Source of the DNA: Tubulanus polymorphus
Lineage: Eukaryota > Nemertea > Palaeonemertea > Tubulaniformes > Tubulanidae
Assembly (NCBI RefSeq): GCF_964204645.1
Contig: NC_134026.1
Location: forward strand, 29,530,650-29,594,649
Length of the DNA: 64,000 nt
Reading direction: 5' to 3'
Part shown: in pieces, positions 34,801 through 47,122 of the stretch
How the letters are laid out: the number at the start of each line of letters is the position of its first letter
Numbering within the stretch: position 1 is the first letter of the stretch
Notes under the pieces: generated by a model
Seen by the model: only the letters and a program-made list of their open reading frames with translations
What the model was told of the DNA's origin: nothing
The model's database searches: none
Position numbers and translations under genes: made by a program

Positions 34801-37800
34801 GGTGTTTTGCTGCTTATGTGTCAACTGTTGATGCAGGTATTATGCTTAACTCAATCCCGTTGAATTCACCAGCTTAGTTTCCCTCACTAGGCCTTGTTTT
34901 TCAAACCGGGTTATACAGTTCATATATATCCAGTAAATGAAAACAATTTGTACTCAGTCCACGAAGTATTATTATGATAAGAGGCCGTTCAAAAAGTATG
35001 CACAATTTCATGCATTTTATAACAAAGGATGAAGTGGCCAACCTTGACATTTTCCAGGGAAGTAACCTTGCTACTGTGTTGTGATCTATTCCAGGCAGAA
35101 GGTCCGATAGCTCGTGCTATATTAGACTGCGGATTATGGACGATACTGTGGCATCGTCTTGTACAAATGTTACAAGTTCGAAATCCGGATACGAATAAAC
35201 CGATACACGATATAGAAGCAGACGAACAGATCGATGTAACGTGTATGCCTGACTGGGGTTTAATATCACCTCAGGGATTGTTAGCTTCTTTACAGTTAGC
35301 AGTTAGTGTTTTCACTAAGGTAAATGATTTATTCCGTTATCAGTTCTGCGTTACCGGTACCGGATGTGATATGTGTTTTTGTGACGCTGTGAATATTTTT
35401 GTAGGAATCGCATCATTGTGTACCAGCTATGGCTAAATCTGATTCTATAGTTACTCTTACTCTCATGTATCTCATGTCCAAGGAATTTCTGGATCTTTTA
35501 TGTAAAAGGTAAACCCGATGCTTATGCATTTATTGAATTCTGTCTCTATTGTCCCTAACTCTGAAATTCATATTTTCAGTCCTGTAACGGCGGATAATGG
35601 CAAACAGTTAGCTAATGATATACTACTAGAAGCTTGTCAACTGATTTGTTTCCCATTTGCTATTGACATCGAGGATGAGTTACTAATGGAAGTTTACAGG
35701 TATTCTCAATTCTCAGACATTGATTAATCATCGTTTATGAATAGATAATGATAATTTTCATACTCGATTCTTGTTTCAGTGCATTGTATAAGTGTAATTT
35801 TGTGCCGAAGTTACTTCAATCATGTCAGAACTATGTGAAAACTGAACAGTTAGAGATGCCGATAGGAATCATAGCTCGTTTGGTGCTCGGCGATATAGCG
35901 TTTGTTGATCAATTCGCCAGTTCAGTTCAAACGCTGAATGTAAGTTGAAATACATCCGCAACCGTTTAACACGGCCAGAATTCAGCCAGAGTTTAATAAA
36001 ATATTCACTTGACTCGTTTTTTAGGCGACGGAATACTTCTTAGATATAGTAGGTGGTAATTCAGTAATATCAGTTATCAGTGATTTGGTGTCGATCTTCA
36101 GCCATCTCTGTCGGTGTTCACCTCAACACGCTGATCTTGTTATAACCATCGTTCAAGGAAATAAAGGTATTTCCAATCAGTCACTTCTTACTAAAGAAAC
36201 TGCTGTTCGGGTCGCCTGATTTCCAACATGCTCTTGTTTTACAATTTTAGGTGATTTTTTCCCGTTGTTGATTTTAATGCAGCACAAATCAGCGGTGATT
36301 CGATCGAGGATGTTTAATATGATTGGAAACATAATGAAACATTCAGACAGTTTCTATACTGTACTACGTGACCGGTAGGTTCAACCGAAACCACCAATGT
36401 TTACGGCTGATTCAAGACATTTGATTCGAGACTCATGTTTTTGTATTACTTTCAGCGAAAGAATCAGATATTTTCTGTTGACGAGTCTCGATGACGAGGA
36501 TGTCACAATACGCAAGGTAAAATTAGAAATTTTTATTCCCCATCTGATGTCTTCACATGAGCGCTTAAACCTTTCCTATTCAAATTATTTTACAACCTGT
36601 AACAACTCAGCCAATGCGCCGGTGAATATTGGTCACGATGAAATAGGTTGCAGTTAGTTACTTATTGTTATAATAATTCGAATCGAAAAATTGTTTAAAT
36701 TTATTCATTCTCCATGTTTACTGTTAATGATTCTATTTCATTTACACAGAGTGGTGTATACGCCATGGGAAATGCTTGTTTTCACAATGATACGTTGTAC
36801 TCACATTTACAACCAATGATTCCTAAACTTGTTAAAATGCTTCACGATCACAACAGTAAAATCAGATGTCATTCAGCGAGTAAGTATTGGTACCTTCACT
36901 CTGAACTCAGTTTTAAATCGATTTATTTCTACGTTCATGCGATGCTGGGACGAATCCAGGCCGGAAGAAAGGGGGTTCACCTCATATGAAAAGTGTTCTT
37001 AATAGTCGTGGCAGGTGTGAAATGCTTGCAGGGGTCATCCCTAAGAAAAACTGAAAGTTTTTGGTGCATCTATATGCAATTTTAGTTCATGTTAAATCAG
37101 GATCAATACAGTAGATTATATGAAGTGGATTTTCAAAAGGGCACTCAGTCAGAAAATGGGCAGTGGGTTCAAACCCCCCTGAAAGATCCTGTGGATCCAC
37201 CGTGTAGAATCAACCCCCGCTAAACTGATGAAGGACCATACTCTCACCGCCGAAATCCTCAATCACTGATGTAGGCGATTTATCAGGGCCAAGATTTTAT
37301 GTTAACTCTTAAGCCTAATGGTATTTCTGACACGTTCTTGCATTTTCTTTATCTACCACAATACTAATGCTATTTATTTGTTTCAGGTGCCCTTGGTAAT
37401 CTGGGAATGCATTCAAATAAGTTATCCGAATCATTGATCAAACACAAGGTTCCCAATAGGTATATTTAATTTTCATACTCACAGTCCAGTCTCTCGTCTA
37501 ATCGATGTCATGTTCATTTATCTTGTTTCTGCTTTTGAAGTTTGCTCGAGAAATGTTGTCATGACAATAGTTCAGAGGTACAGGAATGCTGTCTCACCGC
37601 TTTACGCACTTTATCGGATATTCCTGAAATACGTCAGGTAAGAGCCCTCTATCCATTATTTAATGAACTACAATGGAACCCCAATACCCAATATACTGCC
37701 CACGTTTGTGATAAAGGATTTTGCCCGTATAGAGTAGTGGTATAGTATGCCGATATATCAGGGTTTATTTCAATTAGTTCAAAGACAAAACACTTATGTT

Positions 37801-38057
37801 TCATTCCCAGGAAAAACCTGGTAGTTATCAAGTTTGGTATATGAGGGGTTGACTGTATGTCTCTGGTATCTTCACGCCTTTTGTTGGTTTGCTTGTAGGC
37901 ATTAAACCGAATTGGAGCTCAGGATAAATTATCGCAACTTGTCCATACGTCAACTCCACGTCCATCCACTGGAGGGAGCCACCGTTCAGTTTCGGCATCT
38001 GCTATACCACAACACTGTGGACGTCTTATTCAACAACTGAAAGCCATTCGAACTTAA
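28820..38057 (+). CDS. STK36: Serine/threonine kinase 36 (Fused homologue)
   Basis: 29 exons: 28820-28903, 29543-29761, 30236-30415, 30502-30569, 30968-31194, 31265-31428, 31515-31670, 31762-31908, 32394-32614, 32892-32991, 33082-33179, 33262-33367, 33450-33606, 33828-34162, 34244-34338, 34430-34493, 34571-34681, 34762-34836, 35095-35319, 35405-35508, 35580-35699, 35780-35939, 36025-36166, 36251-36374, 36456-36516, 36750-36879, 37387-37459, 37541-37637, 37899-38057. They sum to 1333 residues (human about 1315). The kinase domain is N-terminal and looks active: GEGSFG 11-16, K33, HRDMKPQN with D125, DFG at 143-145, SPE. A Lys/Ala-rich linker, an acidic DSDDEW motif and a long armadillo-like helical region with GNAC and ALGNLG turns follow. 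The protein acts in Hedgehog signalling and in assembly of motile-cilia central apparatus. Poly(A) signal candidate 38534-38539. Confidence 0.96.
30617..30870. repeat. Related inverted-repeat element in STK36 intron 4
   Basis: TTGCTCAAAAGTTGATTAAAG at about 30631 and GTTGCAATAACTGGCGGCCC near 30841 resemble the arms of the element at 16384-16525. Internal CAACTTTTAA and AAGTTAACC stretches are diverged. Confidence 0.35.
32126..32310. mobile_element. Diverged pogo-like MITE (STK36 intron 8)
   Basis: Begins CACAGTACTCTATGCCTAAG and ends near AACAGTACTG, with internal ACCCAATAAGGCAGTATT. It resembles the clearer copies at 32634-32770 and 33627-33756, but its ends are poor. Confidence 0.35.
32634..32770. 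mobile_element. Pogo-like MITE (STK36 intron 9)
   Basis: ACTCTGCCTTATTTGG at the left and CCGAATAAGGTGGAGTCAACTG at the right are inverted, with shared interior words (GAGTTGAGAA, AAATTCAGTAGA) with the copy at 33627-33756. Confidence 0.55.
33627..33756. mobile_element. Pogo-like MITE (STK36 intron 13)
   Basis: Ends CAGTACTCTGCCTTATTCAG and CTAAGTAAGGCAGAGTTGACTG are inverted repeats beginning with the CAGT typical of pogo/Tigger-type termini. A TA dinucleotide sits at the left edge. 130 bp, non-coding. Confidence 0.65.
36930..37215. other. STK36 intron 26, possible old transposon remnant
   Basis: GATGCTGGGACGAATCCAGG at the left and TCCTGTGGATCCACCG at the right recall the GGGGCGGATCCAGGA family, but the inversion is weak. 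Otherwise nothing coding in this 507-base intron. Confidence 0.25.
37671..37855. mobile_element. Pogo-like MITE (STK36 intron 28)
   Basis: Left CAATGGAACCCCAATACCCAA and right TATGAGGGGTTGACTG are imperfect inverted ends flanked by TA. The right end resembles the CAGTCAACCCCCGATATACC stretch at 24860, so more than one copy exists in the window. Confidence 0.5.
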
Positions 38058-38837
38058 ATTGATTATTATTCTGATTCATGGCCCTGTTCAGTAGTTAGTC
38101 CTTGGTAAAAACATTAAAATGGATTAATTTTAACTTATGAAGTCACATTTAACTGTAGAACTCGGTCCTGATGTATAAGAATATGTTGCATTTATCATCA
38201 GTTTTGTATTGTATTAATGTGTGACCTGCAGTGAATGATTTTATTATGTTATATGTAGTTCTCTGTAGTTAGTGTAGTTGCCCCTGTCATGGTTGGTCAG
38301 ATCTATGTTCAAACTGCTGCCTGGAATTGAACTGTGTTAAGATATGTTAACCTGCTGTGCGGTGTTTGTACTTAACTTTCCGTCCATGAAACACATTCCA
38401 TCGCTTAAAAACTTTCCAGTTATTCCCTTCCAGTTTTCAAGAATATCAAAACTTTGGGGAAATCTCTGCAAATATTTGAGCAGAATTATTTTCTGTGTTA
38501 TTTTGATTATTTGTATTGTAGTGCTGGTCACAAAATAAACATGTAGGTAAACTTTACCACCAATAATTCAATTTGTAGATTTATTTCTTCGATTTTTGGA
38601 GGTGTGGTGATTAACATGAGTTAGTACTGATGCATTATTTCTTCAAAAAACTGCAGCTAAGCTTCCAGGATAGGAAGGACTTAGGGCTTAACAATAATGA
38701 AAAGAATATCAATGTTGTCGAGCATTACATTTAGCATGACTTGGCATCCTCTGGGATTCGATCGGCTGGCATCAAGACTACCACATGTTGGTACCACCGT
38801 ACTGTCACGGGGAAATTCGCAAACCGATAGAAAACTA
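38058..38837. other. STK36 3' UTR and flank
   Basis: Stop at 38055-38057; AATAAA at 38534-38539 is the best poly(A) signal. After it comes unique sequence with CTCTGGGATTCGATCGGC (about 38750), faintly like a tRNA B-box, leading into the minisatellite. No gene. Confidence 0.4.
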
Positions 38838-39350
38838 CCGGATAATATGGGCTTAATTCCTTTTAGAAAGATATCCACAAGAAAACTACAACAACCGGAT
38901 AATATGGGCTTAATTCCTTTTTGAAAGATATCCACAAGAAAACTACAACAACCGGATAATATGGGCTTAATTCCTTTTAGATAGATATCCACAAGAAAAC
39001 TACAACAACCGGATAATATGGGCTTAATTCCTTTTTGAAAGATATCCACAAGAAAACTACAACAACCGGATAATATGGGCTTAATTCCTTTTAGATAGAT
39101 ATCCACAAGAAAACTACAACAACCGGATAATATGGGCTTAATTTCTTTTAGAAAGATATCCACAAGAAAACTACAACAACCGGATAATATGGGCTTAATT
39201 CCTTTTTGAAAGATATCCACAAGAAACTACAACAACCGGATAATATGGGCTTAATTCCTTTTAGAAAGATATCCACAAGAAAACTACAACAACCGGATAA
39301 TATGGGCTTAATTCCTTTTAGAAAGATATCCACAAGAAAACTACAACAAT
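38838..39350. repeat. 57-bp minisatellite, 9 units
   Basis: The unit starts GGATAATATGGGCTTAATTC and ends CAAGAAAACTACAACAACC, 57 bp, about nine copies with a few variants (TTTTAGAAAG, TTTTTGAAAG, TTTTAGATAG). One unit lacks a single A near 39224. Because 57 is a multiple of three, the minus strand stays open and would encode 19-residue repeats. That frame has no start context, splice sites or known similarity, so I treat it as non-coding. Confidence 0.93.
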
Positions 39351-40485
39351 TGTCAATAATACCATGCAAAATGATTTTATTGAATTTTCAAACAAGGCAT
39401 CGTCCAAATTTTACAACCACGCATTTTTCGTAAACTAGAAAAATTGAAGCTATCCATGGAAAGAAATTATGAATTTATGCGGAACCAATTTATTTAGCAG
39501 AATTGGAAATGAAGACGGAATGTTTATTCTAAAGATATGAACACACGAGGCATTTTAAAATGACATTGTCCTTGAATCGAGTCCAGACAGCCACTGTGAC
39601 CCCTAAAACAGTTTCATGTCCGAATGACACGGCGACAAAGATATAGAAGCAACAATTGCAAAGTTCTCAATACCAATTTTGATTACACGTATTTACAAAA
39701 ATTTGTCATAGAAAAAATAAAAAGTCGAATAAAGCACAAAACGCATCGTGAACAAACGGAAAACGGGCCGTTCCGGTTAATCTCGCACTCAGAAGATGGC
39801 GTTCTTTTGCATAAATACTTAAATCCAGCAGTTTTTAGTCGATAATTCTTCAAAGATTAGAAGCTTTCGTTGCCTAAGCTACGTACAATCGATCGGAGAT
39901 TCTAGTTGCTAAGTGATAGATGATCGAATACAACAATAGTAGAGCAAAGTATTTCTAATTCGATTTTATAAACCGGTTTGCATTTCATGCTGGCTACATT
40001 TTCGTCCGGAAGCTGTTGAAAATATTTATGGCTTTGAACGCTATAAATTATGTATAAATCATACAAAACCTTTACTTAAACACATCAATTACAATATTAT
40101 GTACAAATTGAATGTTTTGTACAGAGAGAGAGAGAGAAAGGATTCTCTTCATTACTATTATGTTTTTTCATTTGACATCTATTTTATAGTGATACAAGAC
40201 GACATTAATGCGGGAATGAGACAGGTATCCCCACCTGGTGGGAGGAAAATGAATCAATCGAGATTCAAGCTAACGACTATAATGAGACAAGGGCAGCGTC
40301 ACCAGCGCGACAACACGATGCGCACGCCATCTTGTGACAAGCACTAGAATAACTATATAAATTCAGCACAAAATATCCGATTATTAAACAAACTGTCTAT
40401 AAATTTTAAACAGCGCGATAACAATATTACAATCCGAGCTGGATCAATCTGCTCTTCATCCGTAGTAGCGACGAACGACGGATGT
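39351..40485. other. Intergenic STK36-stathmin (stathmin 3' side)
   Basis: Probably the stathmin 3' UTR and flank. A (GA)n tract lies at about 40122-40138. The frame at 39624-39845 (+) is Lys/Arg-rich but without homology or splice context. No gene supported. Confidence 0.4.
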
Positions 40486-43272
40486 TTAACTACTAGCGGT
40501 AGCAGCTGAAACTTCCATGGCTTCGACATCGCCGCTGTGACGATTCTGACGTACTTCTTCCACATGACGATCCTAAAATCATCCGAGAAATATTACTTGA
40601 ATTTAATTTACACGATACTAATACATGTACGTTACATGCTGAAACTTGCTCGAGAGGCCCATAGCATGGGGATGAGGGGGGATGAGGGGGTGGATGATTC
40701 AAATGAACCCCCGCAATAAGTTCAATTCCACTCGTTTTTGATCAAAAGGAATTATCAAGTTGAAACGTATCGAACTAACAACTATTACATGTATATCAAA
40801 AATGATTATTTATGTAGACCTTCCTCACCAAATCTGAGCATAAAATTTTCAAAGTTTTTCCAGGGGAGTTCCAGTTACACAAGAAATGTCTCATGCTACA
40901 GGCAGGCACATCACTTATTTTTGAGTATCAATTTGGATGTGTAAGTTGTTAGAGGATAATAATAGGAGTTTCGCTGTATTCATTTATATCGTCAAATAAT
41001 CATGATAAATGCTCACATGTTCCTTCAGTTTCTCGACTAAAGCGTTTATTTGGTCCTCTTTCTTTTTCAACACACGTTCCATGCTTGCAACTATTGTTTT
41101 CTCCAACTCCTTATTTTTGTTCGCGCTTGAAGTGCGAACGTCTTCAATATGTTTTTCCTAAAAAAAAAAAAAATAACCATTAGAGATTTTAGGAAATAAG
41201 AGGAATATTAAGAGAAAGCTCTAACAGGAATCATAGTTAAAATGCCATTCAGTACAGTATTTATTACGGTACGATGTACTTACATGTTCACGTAGACGCT
41301 GCTGTAAAGATGTCAGGATCGCGTCTCTTTTCGCCTGTTTCTCAGTAATTTTCGTGTCGATTCTATTCTTCAATTCGGCAGCCCATTTTTCGTTACTCTG
41401 ACGAACTTCGAATACTTTCTTTTCCTTTAAAAAGAATCAATCAAATAGACGATAAACTCGAACAGCGCAGTAGGAGTTACAAGTTGATAAGACATACATG
41501 TTCTCTAATTTTCTCCTGAATCTGTTTAAGCATCGCTTCTCTCCTCTCAGCCGCTGCCGTTATGTCCGATTGCACTTTTTGTTTAATCTCTTCCGCTTTC
41601 TTTTCGATTTTCATTTCTCCGGACAGACGAACTTCTTTACGTTTTCGTTCCTATTCATGTTCGAATAACGATGAATTATTGATAATTGCGGAAACAACTC
41701 ACCAAATAAGGGCCATTCATGAAGTATGCATCGATGCGAGAGGGAAAAAAGTCAACTTCCTTCATGATGCTTACAAATCGGCAAAATCTTGTGTATGACC
41801 CCCCCCCCCCCCCTAACAAGAAGTATTTACCACAAAATCCCCTGGTTTCCTGCTAACCCACCTTCCCCTGTGTAGAGGCATGGCATTTTTTAACTATCCC
41901 TAATATCTAGTCTTTTTTAAATCAGGCAATTGAAAGGGGGGGGGGTCATTTTTACCTCTTCTTTAAGAGACTCTAGTTTCTGCTGCTCCTTTTTCTGAAT
42001 GAAAAATAAAATAATACATCGATGTATTTTTACGTAGACGAACGAATGAAATTCAGCTCCCCTTTTTACTGAATATCTCACGTACAATTCTTCGTTCCGT
42101 CGCTTCTTTCTGTTTACGTTCAATTTCTTCCGCTGATAACACAATCGGTTCTTTAGGCGGTGATGGTGGACGAGGACTGTCTGTAGTCGCTGGTTTTAAG
42201 ATGACGTCGTAAGCGACACCTCCGGTCTTCTGTTTGGTCGTTTCTACCGAGATACAATCGTTAATCGTTCAGTTTCATTTAAAAACTCGTTCAACGAAAA
42301 CTTAAAAACATTGAACAGCGTTCTTAAAGATCAGGGAATCCAATTCTCCGATAAAATTATAAGATATCCCGGAGAATCTTCTCAAATGGTTCTTTGTGCC
42401 ATTCATGACTAGCATTCATTTCCCTGATTTTCTAGGAAAAGAGTCAGAATTTCCCAATCTGTAAGATCTCTGATTTTACTGTAAGTGAAAATGTGTTTAT
42501 CAGGACTTAGGAGAAAATGTGAGCCCAAGTTTTGTGTACAATCAAACCGAGAAAATATAGGCCTAATTTAATGGGATGAGAGAAAAGGATTTTAAGTCGG
42601 TAAAAAGAAACTCAATCGATCGGATGCAAAATTGTTTTCCTCTAAAAAAGATCGATTTTCAAAAGATCTTTATTTCTTCAAAAAGTCAGTGTCAGGGCGG
42701 ATCCAGGAGCAACATATAAGGATATCACAAATGGAAAAGGGCATCCTGGCAGCAGCCTTTTCATCAGAAATTCCTACTAACAGTTTCCTGACATGATCGC
42801 ATCCTTTTTGAAAATACGCCTTTTCATAAAGTTGCAGTCAATATTTTGATGATCTCATATCGACCCTCGATCCGCCCCAGTTGTTTCCTATTGACTATTT
42901 CATAACTCATCGAAAAACATTTTCTACTTTTGTTCTGAAAGCAAATAAATAAGTGTCGAGTATAGAAGAGAAATTTCTACGGCTATCTACGAAAGAGTGA
43001 GTAAAAAAGAAGACTGAGAAATTTTCGGAGGAAAAAAATATAATCATGTGTTGACGACACGACATCGACGAAATAGAAAATAAACGACAACGAAAGCTGA
43101 AAAATAATCGTCACATTAACGGATTTAAAACAAATGACGACGTGCAGCGATATTCCACGCGTTGATGATCAATACCTCTCCATACAATAACAGCATCGTA
43201 AAGATGAGCCTCGGCTGGATGAAGTTTAGAACCACTTATACTCGATTTACCGCAACAAATCCGGAAACTCAT
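40486..43272 (-). CDS. Stathmin-family tubulin-binding protein with expanded helix
   Basis: Exons on the minus strand: 43272-43176, 42243-42086, 41994-41956, 41650-41498, 41424-41284, 41157-41017, 40572-40486; 271 residues. The N-terminus MSFRICCGKSS has two adjacent Cys like the palmitoylated membrane anchors of neuronal stathmins. A Pro-rich stretch follows (TTDSPRPPSPPKEP, with Ser-Pro sites that could be phosphorylated), then one long Glu/Lys helix. Three consecutive exon boundaries each fall after an (R/K)EH and the next exon starts EKKVFEVR, EKHIEDVR or DRHVEEVR, so the tubulin-binding repeat is present about three times against two in human stathmin-1. Stathmins sequester tubulin and destabilise microtubules. 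The ATG chosen is the first in frame; an AG acceptor 10 bases upstream of the open stretch leaves a further upstream exon possible. Confidence 0.9.
41707..41945. repeat. Poly-C/poly-G flanked insertion in stathmin intron 3
   Basis: GGGCCATTCATGAAGTATGCAT at the left is followed by a run of about 17 C at 41798-41814, and a run of G sits at 41937-41945. GGCC(A/G)TTCA-(A/T)GAAGTA-like words also occur at 34983. It resembles half of a MITE family with C/G-rich arms, but a full terminal inversion is not visible. Confidence 0.35.
42695..42878. mobile_element. GGGCGGATC-ended MITE (stathmin intron 1)
   Basis: Ends GGGCGGATCCAGGA and TCGATCCGCCCC are inverted. Interior about 160 bp, non-coding. Same family as 14631-14785. 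Confidence 0.6.
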
Positions 43273-46200
43273 AAACCATTCGCACACTGAAATACGACAT
43301 TTTCATTCAACAGTTTTTCGCATTAGTTTTTCGACAGTGATTCTAATCGCGTTGAACGGAAATCACCTAAATTGATCAGTTCAATGATTAATTCGCTTTT
43401 TAAAACTTTAGGAAAGTTTATTCCATAAGTCGATTGCTAAGAGAGAGTTACTTCAGTAAGTACCATTGTAAAAACAGTTACCACCGAGTATTACGAGGCA
43501 AAGTAAATCACTGATAACCTTTCATCATTGACAGCCACCATGCATTTTCCCTGCCCTTTAATTGTATCAGAATTTTTGAATTTTGCAAGAACAACTGCCA
43601 ACAGGTATCGAGTAGATATTTAAGTAAAAGAAAATGAGTGAAATGATTCTAGTTTCTACTTAACGTTACTTACATTGAAATGAGTATGACTTCTTTTGTA
43701 CCAAATTAAAACTGTAGCCAACTGTTTGTAAGCATGCAGCGCAACAGGAGAAAAAAATATCCATTTTTATAGAAAATAATTGAAAGTGGCAACAATCGGC
43801 AATCGGGGAAAATGCATGATTATCATCATCAAAAATACATCAACTATTCATAAACCATCTTAATCATCAAATTATTGACCTCATTATTGTTGCAAACCAG
43901 ACATTTTCTTCAGAAAACGGAAACAAAAAATATTGAAGAGATCTGACCAAATTTACTCGCAGTATTCGTACACATGCGCATTAGATCTAATGCAGTTACT
44001 GAAATTATGACATTAAGAAGTAAAATGTAATAAATAAACAGCACCACCGACTACAGATTCAACAATCATATAAAATCCAATAATATACAAGAAAAAAATC
44101 TGAAATGTTTCCATGAGCCAATATCTTATTCAACGTTTCCACTTTATTCTTATAGTCATCCTCAGGAAAACTAAACTTCAAATTGCAAGATATATGCAAT
44201 CCAGAATAAAGACACTAATTAAGAAGAATAATTTAGTTGTAAAAATCTTATTTCTGTATAGGGCCGGGCCTAGTCAAACATTAAATAAGATTCGCTCGAG
44301 GAAATGTTTTCCATGGTATTATGTGATTTTATATTATCATTATAACACGGACCGTATTTCAACTCGCTTCATACAGCTCAATCAATATATAACGAACTTG
44401 ATATAGAAAAAATGTATCTATAGACAAAAACCATTAACAAATCAACATTGATTTATCCTACAGACATAGGCTATACAGAGTAGAACATGAACATCTGCTG
44501 TTTTATTCAAACCTTCTTAAAAATTAACATTTATACGTATTATGCAATGTATTGTTATATACTAGTAGTAGATCGCGCTGATGAATGTATTAGTCATGAA
44601 CTATAATATATTTTTCCCCTACAAAACCATGGACTAGTTAAAACTTGTAAATACGTCCATGACGAAACAGTAGAGAAATGTTCAATGTTTCATCTTCTCT
44701 TTTAGTAATTACAGTGACTTTAACAAAAACTGTTTTTCTGATAACCTATGTTCTATGCCACAACAGAAAAAACCCTTTTTCCTCTGTTTTACTTCATTCG
44801 GAATATAATAGCGATTCTTACCTGAAGCCATTCCGCGTCCGTTCCTTTAAACACTCAAGCTCAACAAAAACCTACAAAGTACAAAGACCTCCGAAGATTA
44901 GCACAGTTTTTCTTCTAGGCCCCGAAACAAAGAAAGAAAATGTGTTTGTACGATGAAATGCAGTTCAACTCGTAGATACAGTACAGTAGACCCCTCCTAA
45001 TTCAAATCAGTTGGAACCAGTTGATTTTTGTTTTGAGTTGGACAATGGAATATAAATCACATTCTGTTGCGATGACCCTAAGATTTTTGTTCGAGTTTAA
45101 CCTGAAAAACATTCGAGTTAAGAAGAGTCTACTGTATTATGCTAATCGCCTCTACCCTGTGTTCTCCACACCTATGCAAGAAAGATTCAGATTCTATAAA
45201 TCCTGTTTTTACACAATACAAGTTCCTCCGATACTCCTCTATACACAGGCAGCTGTGCTGACTATATGCACCACTGTGTTATAGTCTACGCCAGGTTCTG
45301 GGGCTCTCGAACATGTTTTACAATTGTAGGTCAAGTGATACCTGATGGAAAAATTCCAGACCATGTTTATTGAATTAATGCCTGGTTCAATGGATAGGGT
45401 TTACGTTATCACACAACAAACCACTGAGTTTATTCATGTAGGCCACAATCGCATGACAGAAGACAAATTTAATTTTCAGATCTGAAAAAATCAACTTCAA
45501 ATAAAGGCATTTTGCCAGTCCTCGGCCTCTCCTCATAGCCCTACATCACGTCGTTATATGCCTTTTAAAGATTACTCAGCGTCGAGATCGAGATCACAGA
45601 TTCCATAAAAACTCATGTGTGTACATGAATCCCAAATATAGTGGAACCTTGTTTATATTGCAATTGGATTAGAAACAAACAATGTATCATCAATCAGAAA
45701 TTAGATACACAGGCAGGGAATGAAAGGCTACCAACTAATTGCTATAGAGAGTAAGATTTTTTTGATAAAAACTATTATATGCACATATATCACCATTTCA
45801 TAGAGACTAACAACAAGCTACAACAGTCATTGACGGTGTACTATTAAACCATCACCAGTTTAGGCAGTTACACTGAAAATGCTGCGGTCCTTCTCAAAGT
45901 CTCAAGTCCTTGGTCGCCACCACATGGTCGAACCTCCCGCTCTCAACTTACTGTCAAATATTCATCACGATGGAACGATAAACTTCTTTATAATCGGAAA
46001 AATTTGGAAAATTGCTGCACATTGATTTAATATTGAAGTGGGAAGGTAATTTACTGTGTTTAATTAGCTCACTTTACTTTATCTGTTTATATACTGGGAT
46101 ACTGGTGTAATCCATCTACTAGGTCTATCAAATTGTGACAAGCTGGTCACCCACTAAAAATACCCAAAATTTCCGCCCTTCAATTACTTATAACTTTTGA

Positions 46201-47122
46201 ACCGCTTGGCCGATTTTGATTCTGTATGTTTATATTACCCCCTTCTTTCATTTAAGCTATTAAAAATACACATAGGACACATATAAATTTTCAACCTGAA
46301 ATCCCTACCACTAGCTAGCTGGCGTAATAAATCACATTTGGAATTTGGAAGTGCGCTCAATTTTTTCACTTGACTTGTCTTTTGTATGTATCATACATTT
46401 TCGATTCTATCCATATGTGAACCTATTTTAATTCATTAAAAAGTATTCTATATGAGCTATGAGTTAAAACTCATTCAAATCAGATAAAACAAGCTTCACA
46501 GACCTTTTTAAATGAAAACCACTTTTACACAGCGACCCGACCACTGACTGCCTGGACCAGTTAACTTCAGCGCCACCAGGTCACGTGCTACGAGCAGTTT
46601 AAATGGTTGCCGGCAAAATTCGCTCAAGTGTGAAATAACGGTGACTTACGACCGGGTTCGAATCCCGATTAATTAAACCCTACACTGGCACGCGAGTATT
46701 TAGAAACGGTTGTTCCGCTGTCGCTGTAATCATTTCATTTCCGGGTTATGGCGCTTCCGGGTTCCAAATTCAAACATATTTTCTGCGATCTACACGTCGT
46801 ACTTCGACTCGAGTAGAGTCAGGTGTGGTCAGTATGATATTGAAAATCTAAACCTAATCTAATGAGCTTCATTTTAAAGCGCAATCGGTATAAATGGGCA
46901 TTTCTCTTTCCTCTAGAACTAGAACAGAAGACAGAGGAGTGAGTCTGACTCCTCACTGCTGGAGTGCTGTGACAGACAGTAATAGTGAGTAGCCGGCGTT
47001 GTTGTTCGCGGAGGTTTAAACCCAATAATTCGGCTAAAAGTTTAGTTGGAATTAGACTCAATTCAGTCACACCGCTCTTAGTCAGGGCTTTCTATCTACA
47101 AACAACAGGAACATAAGACGAG
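43273..47122. other. Intergenic between divergent stathmin and RTEL1
   Basis: 3.85 kb with no recognised exon. It contains a pogo-like MITE at 44984-45134 and an isolated tRNA B-box-like GGTTCGAATCC at about 46654. The last few hundred bases before 47123 are presumably the RTEL1 promoter; no TATA box stands out. Confidence 0.4.
44984..45134. mobile_element. Pogo-like MITE, TA-flanked
   Basis: CAGTAGACCCCTCCTAATTC at the left and GTTAAGAAGAGTCTACTG at the right are inverted ends flanked by TA at 44982-44983 and 45135-45136. 151 bp, non-coding. Confidence 0.7.

Noticed and set aside
38681-39220. 179-residue minus-strand frame in the minisatellite
   Set aside because: Explained by a 57-bp unit divisible by three; broken by a 1-bp deletion in one unit; no similarity or splice sites.
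39624-39845. 73-residue Lys/Arg-rich frame
   Set aside because: No homology, no splice context, and lies in the presumed stathmin 3' flank.
46640-46675. Possible tRNA gene (GGTTCGAATCCC)
   Set aside because: A T-arm-like match only; upstream sequence does not fold into D and anticodon arms.
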